Assembly (NCBI GenBank): GCA_949316235.1
Contig: OX438744.1
Location: forward strand, 26,399,578-26,463,577
From: Oegoconia quadripuncta
Taxonomy: Eukaryota; Arthropoda; Insecta; Lepidoptera; Autostichidae
Reading direction: 5' to 3'
Length of the DNA stretch: 64,000 nt
Below the pieces are notes generated by a model. The model did no database searches, was not told the DNA's origin, and saw only the letters and a program-made list of their open reading frames with translations. Made by a program: the position numbers and the translations under genes. This document shows, one piece after another, positions 21,341 through 34,329 of this stretch (the stretch's first letter is position 1; each line of letters begins with the position of its first letter).

Positions 21341-22305
21341 CTTCACCTACACCCAGTCAGTAGAGCGGTAACACGCCGCTTGTAAGCCACCGTATAAAAT
21401 ATTGTTAGAAGATTGAGTCTTGGGGGAATGTAAAAGATCAAGAATAAAGCAAAGGAGCTAGTAATATTTGTGAAAATCCTGGTTATACAACTTTTATCTT
21501 TTCTTCGTATTGAAAATATTTGTAACTTTTGGATGAAGTCCATGGCACAATCGACACGTCATATGTGCACTACAACGATAGAGTTTTATCCTAGTGACGA
21601 CAGAAACTTTGGCCCCTTTGAACATGTTGCTGTTGGAGCAATATTGAAATTCATATACGGGTACGCCCACAAAAGATCAAAAAATTGTACGTCCGTTAGA
21701 TGTCTGCAGGCTTTTGTAGGTATTACTTCTCTGCTCAAGCAAATTGAAGCTTTGCACCTAAACCAGTGTAAACATTTTTCCGTACGTAATTGCTGTCTCC
21801 TGCTGCTCTGCAGCAGTAAGTGTTTGCGTCACGTGACATCTCCACTATCGATGTTATTCTCGTCAGTTGTTGCGAACGATACTCTTTAATGCATTTTGCT
21901 ACTTTACGCTATAAGTTGTTGTTCACTGATTTCGTTGTCGAGTCACTCGATTGATTTGACTTGTATTGAGTGCCATGGAGCATGTGTCACAATTACTACG
22001 TAACTTATACCTTAATTAACTATATTTGTTAAATTTATTTTCTCTGTAATTATACTTTTTATAATACTTTTCATTAATTTCCATTTTCCTATACACACGC
22101 TATGTACCATTCACTACTGTTCCACTCTCGCAGGTATGCTACAAGTAATTTCTAGAGATAAATTCGCCATTTGTCCAGACCTTGCTCATGTTTATTTCTA
22201 TTTATGTTTACAATTACTATGTCAACATAAAAAAACAAATAAAATAGAAAACCATATAGTAAATTATTATTTAGAAAAATTATGATCATCACACTTCATA
22301 TACTA
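21341..22305. other. Intronic sequence, no recognised gene
   Basis: A 139-codon frame at 21470-21889 (+) has a non-ATG start, no recognisable domain and no splice context; I do not call it a gene. Around 22140-22180 there is a weak resemblance to I-type tails. Confidence 0.4.
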
Positions 22306-22500
22306 ATATTATAATGTGCTAAAGAGTTTCTGTCTTTCTTTCACGACGGAGTAAGGGATCGACGTGATGTGGTATGCAGAGACAGTTGGAATACCGAAGA
22401 TTGTCATAGGCTACTTTTCTTCCAGGGTATATTAAAGAAATTCCATGTAACCAAGCTAGCTAGGAAACTAGTTATATAATAAAATAAAATCGTTGAAAAT
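22306..22500 (+). repeat. Dispersed repeat fragment
   Basis: TATTATAATGTGCTAAAGAG, CTTTCACGACGGAGTAAGGG, CCATGTAACCAAGC, GGAAACTAGTTAT follow the layout of a widespread lepidopteran repeat ending in an ACTAGT-like motif. Class unknown. Confidence 0.45.
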
Positions 22501-24060
22501 TATTGAAAGAATAAACAAGTAGCTAGTGTTCAGCTCCGCCGACGCTGCTTGACCTGAACTCCTAGCAGTCCAAATAAACCCAGTGATGTACAAACTGAAC
22601 TATCTAGTTGATATAAAATTTCACCTCGCAGTAAGCGATGAGATATTGGAAAAGCGGATTCAATATTGAACATTCCAACAGCGGGAGAGCATTGCTTCCT
22701 GTTTCATGAATTTAATTTCCTTTTTTCTAAGACTATTGTTTGTTCATTACTGTGTTGACTGCTGTCCTTGTATTGAACATACTCAATCACATTTTATTCT
22801 AACATTTGTTGTTTACTTCAGGTAGTTTCCAAGGGTGAATCGTTTCTTTTCTTTGTCCACATAAAATATCAAGGATTTTCTTTGTGCAACCGACACGTCG
22901 GTTTTGTAAAGTTTAAATTGTTTACATTTAACCTACCTATAATATACAGGGTGTTTCCTAAATGTTGATAACCCGTCGAATGCATGTGGATCAACTTTTA
23001 ACAGATCAGATCAGTATTGTAGGTCATAACCACAGTAGTGGGTCAAATTCGATTCAGGATTCTATTCTGTTTCTCGATTTACGGATAATGTATTAACGAT
23101 GTTACCAAAAACTATTCTGTAAACGTTTTAGTGTTTCCCACTATCGACTGGTTAAAATTTTATCCTTTCTATGTACAATGGTTGCTTGGTCAACGTATCG
23201 TGGACTGTACATAATTGCAGGCTGTGACTGAAAATCAGCGGCCCCTGGTTCCCAATGACCATTATGCTGAGCTACAGACCTTTATGTCATAATTACAAAA
23301 TCATTTTACATTTTAGTTTTACTGTTTTCTTGGCAAATAAAGTTTTTTATTCAATCAGTCAATCAAGTACACGTCTTTATTGCACAAAAATTTTACAATA
23401 AACTTCATAAATATAGCTTCAAATAAAAAATACTATCAAACGGTCTTTTTTTTGTTTTTATGCACAATTGATTGTTACTTGACTACTTTTATACTCAACA
23501 TTTCTGTTATTGTGAAAAAAAATGATTTCGATTGCAAAAGAGACGAAGACAAGATTTTAGAAAAAAAAATCGCATTTCTTAGATTTTTGCTAAGGCAAAA
23601 ATGTGATAATATACAGGGCTAGTATGACCTGTAGTTTCTCAACAATAACACGAGAAAAAAGCTTTGCATCTATTTTAGTCATTTACGCATGTACGAAATA
23701 GCAGTCCTCTATCTCGTTCGTAAAGCGACTGCGGCATGCTAGCCCTGCTGATGGGTCATGGGTCACCTGTCTGCAGTCGACAGGTTATTTACTATTTTTG
23801 CGGGACACTGTTTTCAGATATGTTGCTAAGTTTATGTATTCTTCTCGTTCTTTAGAACGTCAATTCAATTCGAATCTTTTCAAAATAGAATATTTTTAAA
23901 AGTCACATTTCATTAAAACTAACATCTGCGATGTTACACTAATAACGGAAAAAGTTCTGCAGACAAAGTAGCGTTCTAAAGACCACATTTTATTTTCCTT
24001 TATTATATTACGTTTTATCTAAAATGTTCACTTAAGGTTTATTAACGCGATGTTTACTCC
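22501..24060. other. Intron/intergenic, no recognised gene
   Basis: 23215-23365 resembles a retroelement 3' end (GACTGAAAATCAG, CAAATAAAG, then ATTCAATCAGTCAATCAAG). Otherwise unassigned. Confidence 0.4.
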
Positions 24061-25875
24061 TACAGATTGCGACGAGATCTACCAGCGGATGTTTTCTGAC
24101 GGAGGTCTGTCTGTGTGTCTGTGTGTTTTGTTTGCCCGCGCTGGCTGCCACTGCTAACCGTTATAGCCCTGTTTGTCTTCATTAACAGCAGCCAACTCTC
24201 CCCTCCCCCGCCTCCTCACAGTACCCCGCAACTATAAAATGTCGCACCGACTTATACGGCTCAATTGTTTCAACTATTTAAGGTTCTGGACGCGAAAAGA
24301 GATGCCTTTTTTTAATCACCTTGCATTAATTTAACTGAATAAAGATCTGTGTCGAATACTTTCATAAGGTCCTTTTATTCAAAAGAGAATACAAAATTAT
24401 CCAGTTGATTGTAGCAGATTTCTCTATTCTTAACATGGTTAAATGATCTGATATATCTTTCAATCATGGAAGTGTTAGTTCCCATTGAGACGCATACAGC
24501 TGAGTTGTATGTCAATTTTGAAATCATCTTTCGATAGGTGAATAGTTTTTAGAGGCCAATTTTCGCTAAGGGCCCAAAGGCGAAATTATTGTTGCATATT
24601 TCTTTGTCCAATGACTTGCATTGAACAGCTGATTTTGTTTTCACGATTAAGTTCTTTATACTACTGCATTGCAACAAATTCCTAATAAACAAGAGGACCT
24701 TGTTATAATGGTGAATTTATTACGATCGCAACACCTAATCACGTCTCGCGGCAAGCTTACGTGTTAAAGTCGTGGTGTCGTCAACTGTATCTTTGATTTC
24801 TCCCAACTAAAATGTTGTTTGTCTACCGCCGACTTATCAAGACCTCTTGCTTACCGATCAATATCTAACCGATGCCTCCTTTCTCAATATCCTTAACACA
24901 GCATTCGCTTTGGTCTTACGTTGTGTAATTAACTCGATTCCATGCATTGTGTATGTTTTGATTTGACAGGAATTCTAATACAGTCTACAGGGTATGTTTG
25001 AAGTGGTGCGTATCGTATTCCAGAACCAACAATTTCACTTCACTTAGTCTTAAATTAAGATTTAACGTTCTTATTAATATTTATGTGTTTCTACACCCCG
25101 TGGAATATATATATATATATATATTTATTCCCTCTCGCGGTATATTTAGACCTGCTCACTTCCAATTTCTCCTCCAAGCTCTCCCGACTAGGTCAGTTTG
25201 TTAAAAAACGTTATATTTATATAATGTGTGTGCATGGGACCCCCTTATACACCTAGATACCCCTAGAGTGGATCGCTAGAAAGCTGCTAAAACCTCAGCA
25301 TCAAAGAGGAGGAACCAAAAGTTGGGCTCACTTCGGAGCCAACAATGCAATCGCGATCGTTTTCCAGACCACAGGTGACTGTCCTGTGTGGACACAATTA
25401 CTGGTCATTCTTCAAGGAACAGTTAGACAAATTCCACCGAAATTTTTCGACTACCCGTTCTCCCAGACCGAAAGAAATTCGGTCGGACTCGACTACGTTC
25501 CATGGCCCGCACCTATAACATTAAAATTAGCAGTACTCATCAGTTTATATGCACTAAGGAAAAATTCACTAACAGTATCATTAACTCGCTCCTCGCAAAG
25601 TAACACTCACGCGCTGAAGGACCTGGTATTACTGTTATTATATTCTGTTCTCTGACTTCTGTTGTGGAGTTCGGATGTATACAGTGGGTTGCTAAGTGCC
25701 GTCCTAGATTGTTGGAGGATACAATAAAACTATTAAGATAGCGTACGACTACTGTCGTTTTAATTTTAGCTAGGATATTCCACGCCATTGGCAGCTATGG
25801 TGGTACACACACACATAACCGTCAAACTTAATCACCCCTCCTTTTTAAAAATAGAAAATAAAATAAAAATAAAAA
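24061..25875. other. No recognised gene
   Basis: Contains a small (AT)n at 25107-25126 and a run of moderate complexity at 25320-25680, with no domain recognised. A 38-bp AG...GT-bounded segment near 24066-24103 is too short to support as an exon. Confidence 0.4.
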
Positions 25876-26117
25876 ATATCCTTAGACATACATACAGCGC
25901 CATCTAGTTGTGCTTGTGTTGTGTTGTGGATAGTTGATATACTACATAAACACATTTTTTTTTGTAAATAAATACTTATTATAAATGAAAACATCCATAA
26001 CTCGGGTACAAATGTCCGTATTCATCACACAAACATATGCCCCTAGCGGGATTCGAACCCGCAACCTTTTGGTGTAGTGGCCAGAGTTGCTAACCACTAC
26101 ACCAAACAGGTCGTCAG
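25876..26117 (-). mobile_element. SINE-A copy with internal deletion
   Basis: Complete at both ends. The stretch between CATCTAG and TTGATATACT is shortened (GTGCTTGTGTTGTGTTGTGG), deleting part of the CACTGTAAGCAACTATAGG segment and the ACCAGATGG motif. Confidence 0.88.
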
Positions 26118-26525
26118 AAAAGAAAACAATAATCCAAGGTATGAATTGAAGCCTGTCTGATACATCAGCCCCATCCGATCGCTCCTTGGCCCGTATCCCG
26201 CGCAAATACACGAGTTTTATAAATTAGCCCTTAATTGAATCTCATCCGTCATCAGGCGCCAGGGGGGAAGGACAGGAATAGCACAAGGTCAGAAAGGACC
26301 TGAAAAACAAGTTTCTGGTTTATATATTGCGGAAGAAATTAATGAGAATTTCAATCATTTCAATTTGGAATCATGTTGCTTGCACTTTGAGTTTAAAGGG
26401 TGTCAAGGAGAGTTTAAATTTGGTTATTCTATTGTCATGTAAATATTTTGTGGTTATAAAATCAACGGTTTATTGTGGAACAAATGTCATATAGTGAAAT
26501 CCAATGTGATTAAATAAATCCACTA
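26118..26525. other. No recognised gene
   Basis: Unassigned spacer. Confidence 0.4.
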
Positions 26526-26950
26526 ATGATGCAAATCACCACGTATGGACCTGCGTGTTGGACAATAAAAGAGACGGATGAAAGTAGAATGCATGTGGCA
26601 GAGATGAGAATGCTAAGACGGATGTGTGGTGTGACTAGAATGGATAAAATGAGGAATGAGTATACCAGAGGAAGTCTGAAAGTGGCGCCAATAACAGAAA
26701 AGTTGAGGAGTAACAGATTAGCATGGTTTGGGCACAATATGAGGAGGGATGAAAGGCACGTAACGAGGCAAGTATGAATGTGGAGATACAGAGATAGAGG
26801 AAGATCGAGGAATGTGTGGGTAGACTGCGTGAGGAATGATAATATGTGTGAAAGGGGTGAGTACGGAGATGACCGTTGATAGAGGAGAGTGGAAGAGGAG
26901 GATGTTGTGCCGACCCCACCTAGAGTGGGATAAGGGCAGGAAGATGATGA
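26526..26950 (+). pseudogene. LINE ORF C-terminal relic
   Basis: The plus strand encodes TYGPACWTIKETDESRMHVA, EMRMLRRMCGVTRMDKMRNE, and further on VAPITEKLRSNRLAWFGH, ending a frame at 26777. It continues in other frames as GRGRSRNVWVDCVR (about 26800-26840). This is the well-known C-terminal stretch after the RT domain in a widespread LINE type, where YGSECWA-, RMLRW.CG- and GH..R- motifs are typical. Frame breaks and absence of the RT core show a dead, 5'-truncated copy. A second relic lies at 55316. Confidence 0.75.
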
Positions 26951-27048
26951 CTAATGATGCAAATCTCATGTGTTATATGTACTTTAAACAAATGTGTTAT
27001 AATAACTATAAACTGAAGGTTTAGAAAACCCCCGAAAGTCTGTTGAAA

Positions 27049-27149
27049 CAATACGTCACCCAGATAAACAATACGTCACCAAGATAAACAATACGTCACC
27101 TAGATAAACAATACGTCACCCAGATAAACAATACGTTACCCAGATAAAC
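27049..27149. repeat. 20-bp minisatellite, 5 copies
   Basis: Unit CAATACGTCACCCAGATAAA, five copies with single-base variants. Confidence 0.95.
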
Positions 27150-27639
27150 AAAACTAACAATATAAAACGTAAAAATATTAAATGTTGTTTTGTAAAATGT
27201 ATATTCTCCTTTTGTGCATAAAGTGTATTCCATCAAACTTGACTGAGAACCACCTCGCTAGTAACAGCTTTGGAAAATAAAAAACCGTTTTCACATCGAA
27301 TCGGCCATTTTGGTGATATAAAGCCACATAGACATAAACTTTTTTTTGCAGTTGGGGTTAAAAATTATTAATAATAACCGGTAAATATTCACTCTGTAGC
27401 GTAGTGTCATAAAGATCCTGCGTGGTGGTTAAGTCCTTCCATGAAATGCTATGCAATCGTGCCAAGGGAAAGGCTTGTGTCTAATAATGGATTGATACAT
27501 TCAGTTAAAGTAAAAACTTAGTTTCTGAATTGTTTTGTTTATTTTATGTAATGTGTAATTATTTATTTACATTATTTCCGAAAATACGCAACCCTGGCAG
27601 AGGGCTAATATTTTCTGCCCTTTGGAGTAGTGACTATGA
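27150..27639. other. No recognised gene
   Basis: AT-rich spacer. Confidence 0.45.
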
Positions 27640-27790
27640 GATCGTGTGGACCGGGAGGTGCGTCATCTCTTCAAAGAGCTGGCTTCGCGTCTGGTAGAAG
27701 TATCGGGAAAACAGGGGGCTGGTAGCTACCGGTGCCAGCGTGTAGTTCTGGTATACAACGTGGCAACGCCAATAGCCTTCTGGACACCCT
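27640..27790 (+). pseudogene. Possible retroelement coding fragment
   Basis: A frame reading DREVRHLFKELASRLVEVSG, then GAGSYRCQRVVLVYNVATPI has the look of a degraded repeat-encoded segment (FK.L..RL.E..G..GAGS...QR pattern). No catalytic motif is present. The family is not established; it could be chance. Confidence 0.28.
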
Positions 27791-27879
27791 ACCTCAAACC
27801 AATGACCTGGAACATGTGTTCTACCTATGATGTGACCGCATGTTCCAGGGCCTTTTTTTTCTCCTTTTTAATGTTTTAG

Positions 27880-29644
27880 TTTCTATTTACAAAATCTATG
27901 CTTACTTATGACACTAAACCTATTAGCTTACTGAACACATGAACACACACATACGAGCACATACATGTACGAATACACACACAATGCAAGCTTGTTGGTA
28001 TTTTTATGTTTGTGTATCATGGATGTTTAAAAGGTGATCACAATCTTAGTTTTTTTTTCTACTCTAATACCTTTGCCAACTTAGTATGAACTGTACTTTG
28101 TTCCTTCTCGAGAGGCGGGCCTGACGACTCTCAACATAGGCAGATATGCTTAGAGCAAGCATCAGCTCCCATAAATTTGATGTTATATAATATAGTAATA
28201 TTTATACTATTTTAATATTTATACGATGGGAAGGTTTGCCAGCACAACGTCCTGAATGGCGCAGAGTAAACGATTTCGAAGAGCAGCGTAAAGCCTGACC
28301 TCGACGCTAAACGCGACGAGCTGAAAACCCCTCCATCAGCTGCCATTCATTATCACTACGTGGAGGGTGTGCTTACGGCTACATCGGCTATGTTAGCCAT
28401 CTTCGAGCGAACCAGCGCCAAAACGATAAGGGGTCGAAGTCATCGCCTTGGCCGAAATCGGTCGGAAGCATCATCACTATTTTAAGATACCAACCACTGT
28501 ACACCTAATTACTTTATCTGTTTGTGGAGAAAATAAACGAATATTTTTAATTTATGAACCTATCCACCAGTAAGGATTGACAGACAGTATGATTTTTGTC
28601 AGCCAAACACAACTACCTTACCAGAGTATCCTTGACAGAGACTAATTATTCTCATAATGAATAATATATCTACATTTCTAACAGAATGAATAATCTTTAT
28701 CAAATATAGACGCCAACGTAACGGAGACTTGTGCTTTTAATATCAAAGGACTGCCAGATTATTTGATATTTTATCTTCTATTCCGGTTTATCTTCTATGT
28801 GCTGGCGCCCGAGTTGTGGCAGTCGCTGTTTAGACGAAATTGCGTTATACAATACAACAATGTTGTGGAACGTCCCGCTTTCGTCTCTCCTTGGACTCTG
28901 GTTAGTCCAAGAGCAAAATAACCGAATCAGGCGGATTTACTCGAGTCAGCAAGCCAATTTATTGATCGCGTGGTCTTTTTATATTACTATCAACTCCTGA
29001 CGGTTTTGATAGACTTAAAATGTAACCCATTGTTGTGACCACGTTGTGACTATTTTTTAGTTTTGTCTGTATTTTACGACTACATCCGATTCCGAAACAG
29101 ATCACAGTAACAATAGAAGTGTAACGTTACACTTTTAAGTAAGCTCTTATGTTACTTTTGCTGAGAGTATGAAACGATTGGTCATAAAGAAATTAGGTAT
29201 GTAACATGTAACATGATCAGACTACCTATTAAGCCAGTAGTTTCGATATCATTTAACTAGACACTTTCACATAGGTAATTTTAATGGCCTAACCTACTAC
29301 TTCCCATGGCAACACTAAGCTCCATGTAAAAGCAATAAAACAAATTTTTTGATTGTTTGATCTTGGCTTTTCAGACCTAATCTTGGGAGATGTGCGTAGT
29401 ACTGTCTCGAGACTCTTTTAACACGTACATTTCTTGACGTTCCACAAATATTTCTTCTATCGTAGTCCTCGTTCTCGTCTTTTGAACCTTCAGCTGTTTA
29501 TTTTTGAAGTGTAAAATTCCTGGCCTTGTGGGTCAACTGGCTTATATTCTGATTAATCACTTTACAGACCTAATCTTGACAAATATGCATAGTATTTGCA
29601 CGGGAATCAATCACACGTACCTACCTACATTTGTTGACTTCAAA
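27880..29644. other. No recognised gene
   Basis: 28230-28480 is GC-richer (CTGACCTCGACGCTAAACGC, GGCCGAAATCGGTCGGAAGC) and may be an unassigned repeat. The remainder is AT-rich with no exon seen. Confidence 0.38.
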
Positions 29645-29745
29645 TAAATATATATTTCGGACACTTACACCAATCATCTAGTCCCAAACTAAGCAAAACT
29701 TATACGAATACTAAATAACTGATAAACATGCATAAAATATTTGTT
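29645..29745 (-). mobile_element. SINE-B 3' fragment
   Basis: TTTCGGACACTTACACCAAT, CATCTAGTCCCAAACTAAGC, then GATAAACATGCATAAAATAT; matches the first 100 bp of the copies at 53.1 and 54.8 kb. Confidence 0.7.
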
Positions 29746-29769
29746 TGGATCATATTTTATAATATCCTT

Positions 29770-29900
29770 TCTCAACAAGTTTCTATTTTATAGTATCTTT
29801 AATTTATTTGAAGAATGATTTAGTATATCAACGGGAACTTTATTGAAAAAACGTATGCATAGCTCTTTGAATGAATTTGTGATTTTGCAGAGTCGACTTA
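29770..29900 (+). repeat. J-repeat fragment
   Basis: AAGTTTCTATTTTATAGTAT, ATATCAACGGGAACTTTATT and AAAAACGTATGCATA match 59605-59690 and the sequence right of the LTR at 58009. Confidence 0.6.
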
Positions 29901-30466
29901 CATGAACTGCAAGTTTATCTTTATTTCATGTATTAACGTCAGGTTTATCACATTTTTTTTACATTATATTAGATTTTCAAAAATATACTGTTACGAAAAG
30001 ATTACAATATTATACTCTTTACATTTATCTTTAAGTGACATTGCGGTTTCAATTGGTAAATTGCACGAACAGCTCGTCCATATACACCCACCCTAATAAG
30101 TCGCTGTCACAACCTCGCTGTGTTATGGCGTAACGAGTTACATTGTGTCCTGAATTCGCTAGTTCGGGCTACATTGTTGATACTACGGGTCTGGAATGAT
30201 CCTTGGAGAGTTTGCAACATTATCTGTAATATTGCAATATTGAAACTAAGAACGACCGCGCTGGGAGGACGAATGTTGTCAAATCTTATGTGTATCTACT
30301 GCACCGAACTTCCACCAACTAGCTGAGGTATGAGGGAGGCCGATTCCCATTGGCGCTACCAAGGTCGTGATATAAGTGACCTTAACACAGCCAATCACAG
30401 TGCAATACGCTAACAGGACTAGCCAATAGCTGATTAGAAGTTTTTGGGTTTCAATAGTATTAATGT
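29901..30466. other. No recognised gene
   Basis: Unassigned. Confidence 0.4.
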
Positions 30467-30610
30467 TTTTTTTATGCACGCGCGTGTTTGCAACGACGAC
30501 CGGAATCACACCTGATGTTAAGTAAAGGTCGAAAGTGGAGGCGTACTCACCCGGAATCCCAATCTTATTTTGGGGGACTCCTATCTTATCTGTAACAATC
30601 GGAACAATGC
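30467..30610 (-). mobile_element. SINE-C 3' portion, diverged
   Basis: Poly-T, ATCACACCTGATGTTAAGTA, GGAATCCCAATCTTATTTTG, CTTATCTGTAACAATCGGAA. An older copy by divergence. Confidence 0.78.
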
Positions 30611-30639
30611 TGTTATATTGTGTTTAGAATTTGTATAAA

Positions 30640-30790
30640 GCAACCATACTGAAACCACCTTTAATATGGAAGTCCAACAATTTTCGACTGAGTTCAGCTA
30701 TGGTTCCTATATAGTGGACAATTGTTTGAAATCTGGAGTGGAGTCACCTGTAAACTGGAATTACATGAATTACAACCCCGTAGAATGCTA
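30640..30790. mobile_element. O-family fragment
   Basis: ATATGGAAGTCCAACAATTT, GAGTGGAGTCACCTGTAAAC, TGGAATTACATGAATTACAA match the right half of the O element. Confidence 0.65.
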
Positions 30791-31935
30791 GGTATATTGA
30801 CTATATTTTTGGGACCATACCACATGCAAGCAAGCCTACTGGAATGGAGACTAAATTAAATTATGTTTAAGGTTATTAATATCTTGCTCCACTGACAATA
30901 AAACTCTTATTAAGATGAAGAACTTTTGATAATATTGCCGACTGAAGGCGGGGCACAGGGCGCGAGAGCACCCAACAAATGGTCACTAGATAAGCGGCAT
31001 TGATGGCAACCCTTTCTGACCTTCCGAATGATGCCTCGTTATTTTTATCGACGGAGCACCATTCCACCCCCTCCCCCTCGTGGCCCCCTGGAGGGATCAT
31101 TTTTTAAAGTCCTCCTCACTTTATCAGCAGGCTCTCCCAAAGATCTTTGTCCAGCTGATAAATGGAACCTCATTGATCTTTGTTGGGGATCAAGTTTGAA
31201 CAAAAGTCTAGTCAGTTGTCGAGACACTGCTCTTAGATACGATACGGCCAGTAGCTATTCCTCTAGTTAGTTAATCTAATAGTAGTACTTAAGATCAATG
31301 TATTTTGCTTAGCAAGCAACACATGACGCGACGCGATACGCGACCGCATATTCGGCCAGCGTAGTTGAACGTTGATCGCGCGCTTTCAAAGCGAAAAGCG
31401 GCAACGTCGTGTTCCTGTTCAGCAATGACTAACCTCTCTCTTTTAATGACCACATCGACCACGACTCCACGTAACGCGCTGAACAAAGACGCCGCGCGCC
31501 GCGTAATTGCGCGTTCATTGTGTCATACCAACCGAATTACTACGAGCGAAAATTCAGTCGCCGAAGTGTCGTCGCAGTACCTTCCGTAAGTGTGTCCCTA
31601 CACTTAGTATCATAGAATAAATTTAACCTAACCTACACGACCTTTATCCCGAATGGAGATGGACATTAAAAGTTTAATTTTTGAAACAACATCCACAGTA
31701 CACCTTTCGAAATATATAGAAATGCACACGTGACGGGGATTGAGCCCAGCGCTGTTGCCACGTGCATGTCGATACGTTTCTGGTGGACAAACCCTCCACC
31801 TTCCCATGGCCCTATCAACGATGGTTATACGGGCCGAATCGATGAGAGGTGCAAGGTTGTTGATGGACAGTACCTTTGTCGTCTTTTGCGATAGACTATA
31901 TCTAAATCTACATACAATAATAAGCAATTTACGTA
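30791..31935. other. Spacer with a CpG-rich block
   Basis: 31320-31600 is CpG-dense (GACGCGACGCGATACGCGAC, ACGCCGCGCGCCGCGTAATT). No frame is convincing, and it is not one of the counted repeats. Confidence 0.38.
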
Positions 31936-33149
31936 CACTGCCCTATTAGTGTAAAAGGCCGTCTTTTGACATTTTACCTAAATTGAGTTTATTAGATTAA
32001 CATAGCGTTTAGAACATACCGCATCTACTCAATTTTCTATTTTTGTTGTATCTTGTATAGTTTCTGAGATCCAGGTGTAACAACTGACGTATATCGGCTC
32101 GATTTTCAGTCGATTCTACCCATAAAAACAGTAAACGATCAATGCTAGTTAATAATAACGTAAAACGGAACATACCTACTTTTTACATAGAGAAAAATAT
32201 ATTTTAAACTTAGGTGTTTTAAACTTCAAGGCTGTAAGGTATGATAACTAACGTAGAGAGCTGTATATGTTTGTATACCGCCTTGTTGTTTATTTAGTTA
32301 GGCGAATAATATTTTAATAAACTACCCTTTACAACCTTACGTAGTTTTGCTAAATTAGACGGCGGTATGGAGTTATTATACCGCTTTTTAAATAGACACG
32401 GCAATGAAATGTAATTTTAGGATCATTAAAGTAAAAGACATTATAATGTGATTTGCGGTATTATAGATTCGGATAGTAGGAGTTTTAAGTTAAATGTTAC
32501 AGGTTGATTTGCCGTAATTTTTGGTTACTAGTTTAAAACGCTGTACAATCTCTGTACATCGATATACGTCCGCAAGTGTAGGGAGTGCGCGGGGCAGGGT
32601 GTTACGGACTGAACGGACAACGGTCAGTTCAAACCCGGCGCTTATATGTATGTAGTGTTCAGAGCCTGTCGTTTGCGTCGAGTTGGCGCCATTTTTACGA
32701 GTAAGTATCAAATTATTATTTTAAGAATTTATACGGCTTTTTAATTTTGTGATAATCAATTATTTAACGGAGTGGCACATAACGCTTGTTGTATTTAATA
32801 TCGTTAGAAAATCGATAAGGGTATTGGAATGCTTAGTTTTGGGCTATATTTTTCTTTTTGAATCTCTTATAGAAATGATTAGGAATACTTACTTATTATT
32901 TATTTACTAGCAGAGCTGTGCCCGCGACAGACTTCGTCCGCGTGGAATTAGCACCTTGCCCCACGATGGCAGTGGCCGGCGGGCAAGTTGCTAATTAGGA
33001 CATTTCTAAATTTGAAAATTGACTTTTGATTCTGTGGGCCGACTTTGATGAAATAAACACTAACTAAAGTATTTTGAACCCACAAAAAAGCAAAAAGAAA
33101 TAAAAAATTATTTTGTAAGACTTCCTGTTACTTAGGCCTCGTCTCTATT

Positions 33150-33290
33150 GTGCGGCTGTAGCACACACATACTCTAGTGTATCCTGATGATACTTTTATG
33201 GATTGTTATAAAATATGTTTATCCAATTGCTTTGGAAGTTATGGTATGTGTGTGACTGGAGATACAAATAAACGATTTATCTATCTATCT
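33150..33290 (+). mobile_element. H-family retroelement 3' end
   Basis: GCGGCTGTAGCACACACATA to AATAAACGATTTATCTATCT. It is almost identical to 8335-8486, inserted in the TIR element. Confidence 0.72.
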
Positions 33291-33540
33291 CCCAGATTTT
33301 TTCTCTCAAAAAACATTAATTTACAGACTGAACATCTACGATCCAGTTAATGTTAAATAGACTAATATAAAGCTGACAAAATTAAACATTTAATTTCTCT
33401 GACCGTGCTTTGCATTAAAAGTTAATTTTTTTTACAGATTCCACAATACAAAATGCAGAATCCTTTTCCACCAAAGATTTAAAAAAAACAGTAAAATCAA
33501 ACCAAAGGCTTCCATGCTTAACCATGCTTGATCGAAAAAA

Positions 33541-33640
33541 AGATATTTAGCTTTAACACAGTTGGTTTGCTTTATTTGGATGATATAATCGCCTGTTTTC
33601 GCGGCTATTTCTTAAATTTTCAATTTATAGTTATTAGAAC
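33541..33640 (+). repeat. M repeat copy
   Basis: ATATTTAGCTTTAACACAGT, TTGGATGATATAATCGCCTG, AATTTTCAATTTATAGTTAT. Confidence 0.62.
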
Positions 33641-33682
33641 AGTCACGACGTAAGAGGTCTGTCACAACGATCATGTGAACAA

Positions 33683-34299
33683 ACTAGCGAATCAAAATTT
33701 ACAGGCTATTCTGGCATTGAATGGTATTGAAAGCAACTGAGAACTTATTTTTGTTTGTTGAGACACCTTCCACGGGCGAATCAAAATCTACAGGCGGTTC
33801 TGGCATAAGAGTAGTATTAGTAATAGCATTCAATTTCGGGGAACATGGGGATAAGACAGTGTCTTTACCAGTCACAATAACTATACCTGGTATCAATTAT
33901 ACGGTACCTTTAACAATTTCACAAGCAATGGGACTTACAGGTGTTGAAGAGGTGGTTATATTTTTTGAAACATCTACTGGTATTTTACCGGTAATGGGAC
34001 CTTTTGAACATTTAACTTTATGTTTGAGCATCTATATCCTCCTCTTTGTTACTATTATATTGAAGATTCTCGTAACAAAGTAAATCACATTTCTGGGTGA
34101 GGTAATCAGTTGTTTTCAATACTCCTGTGCCAGAATTGCCTGTAGATTTTGATTCGCTCGTGGAAGTTGTCTCAATAAACAAAGATAAGTCCTCAGTTGC
34201 TCTCAATATTCCTATGCCAGAATCTCCTGTAAAAAAATTCTGTTTCAGTCATAAAAGTTTTCTCAACAATTTAAGATGAGTCCCCAGTTGCTAGCAATA
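33683..34299. repeat. ~88-bp coding repeats in head-to-head inversion
   Basis: Units on the plus strand (a partial at 33683, a full one at 33724-33811) and on the minus strand (34118-34207, 34208-34299) encode a shared roughly 29-residue motif: ATE(D/N)L(S/F)LF(I/V)ET, then TS..SKSTG.SG. Reading sense is retained in opposite directions, so a tandem protein repeat was inverted after it arose. 33812-34117 lies between. A 120-codon frame at 33721-34083 spans one unit plus the unrelated centre. The parent protein is not recognised. Confidence 0.65.
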
Positions 34300-34329
34300 C
34301 TGCAATATCTGTAACACGCGTTGTAAATC

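Noticed and set aside
21470..21889. 139-codon frame downstream of the dpr exon
   Set aside because: Starts at GTG, AT-rich codon use, no domain, no acceptor or donor at its edges.
24066..24103. Possible small exon with AG and GT borders
   Set aside because: 38 bp, no homology recognised, and such borders are frequent by chance.
27049..27149. CRISPR-like array
   Set aside because: Units are head-to-tail with no spacers, in an animal genome; a plain minisatellite.
31028..31270. Proline-rich 80-codon frame
   Set aside because: Overlaps a frame on the other strand and has no domain or splice context.
33721..34083. 120-codon frame as an intact gene
   Set aside because: Covers one repeat unit plus unrelated sequence between inverted repeats; treated as part of a transposon relic.
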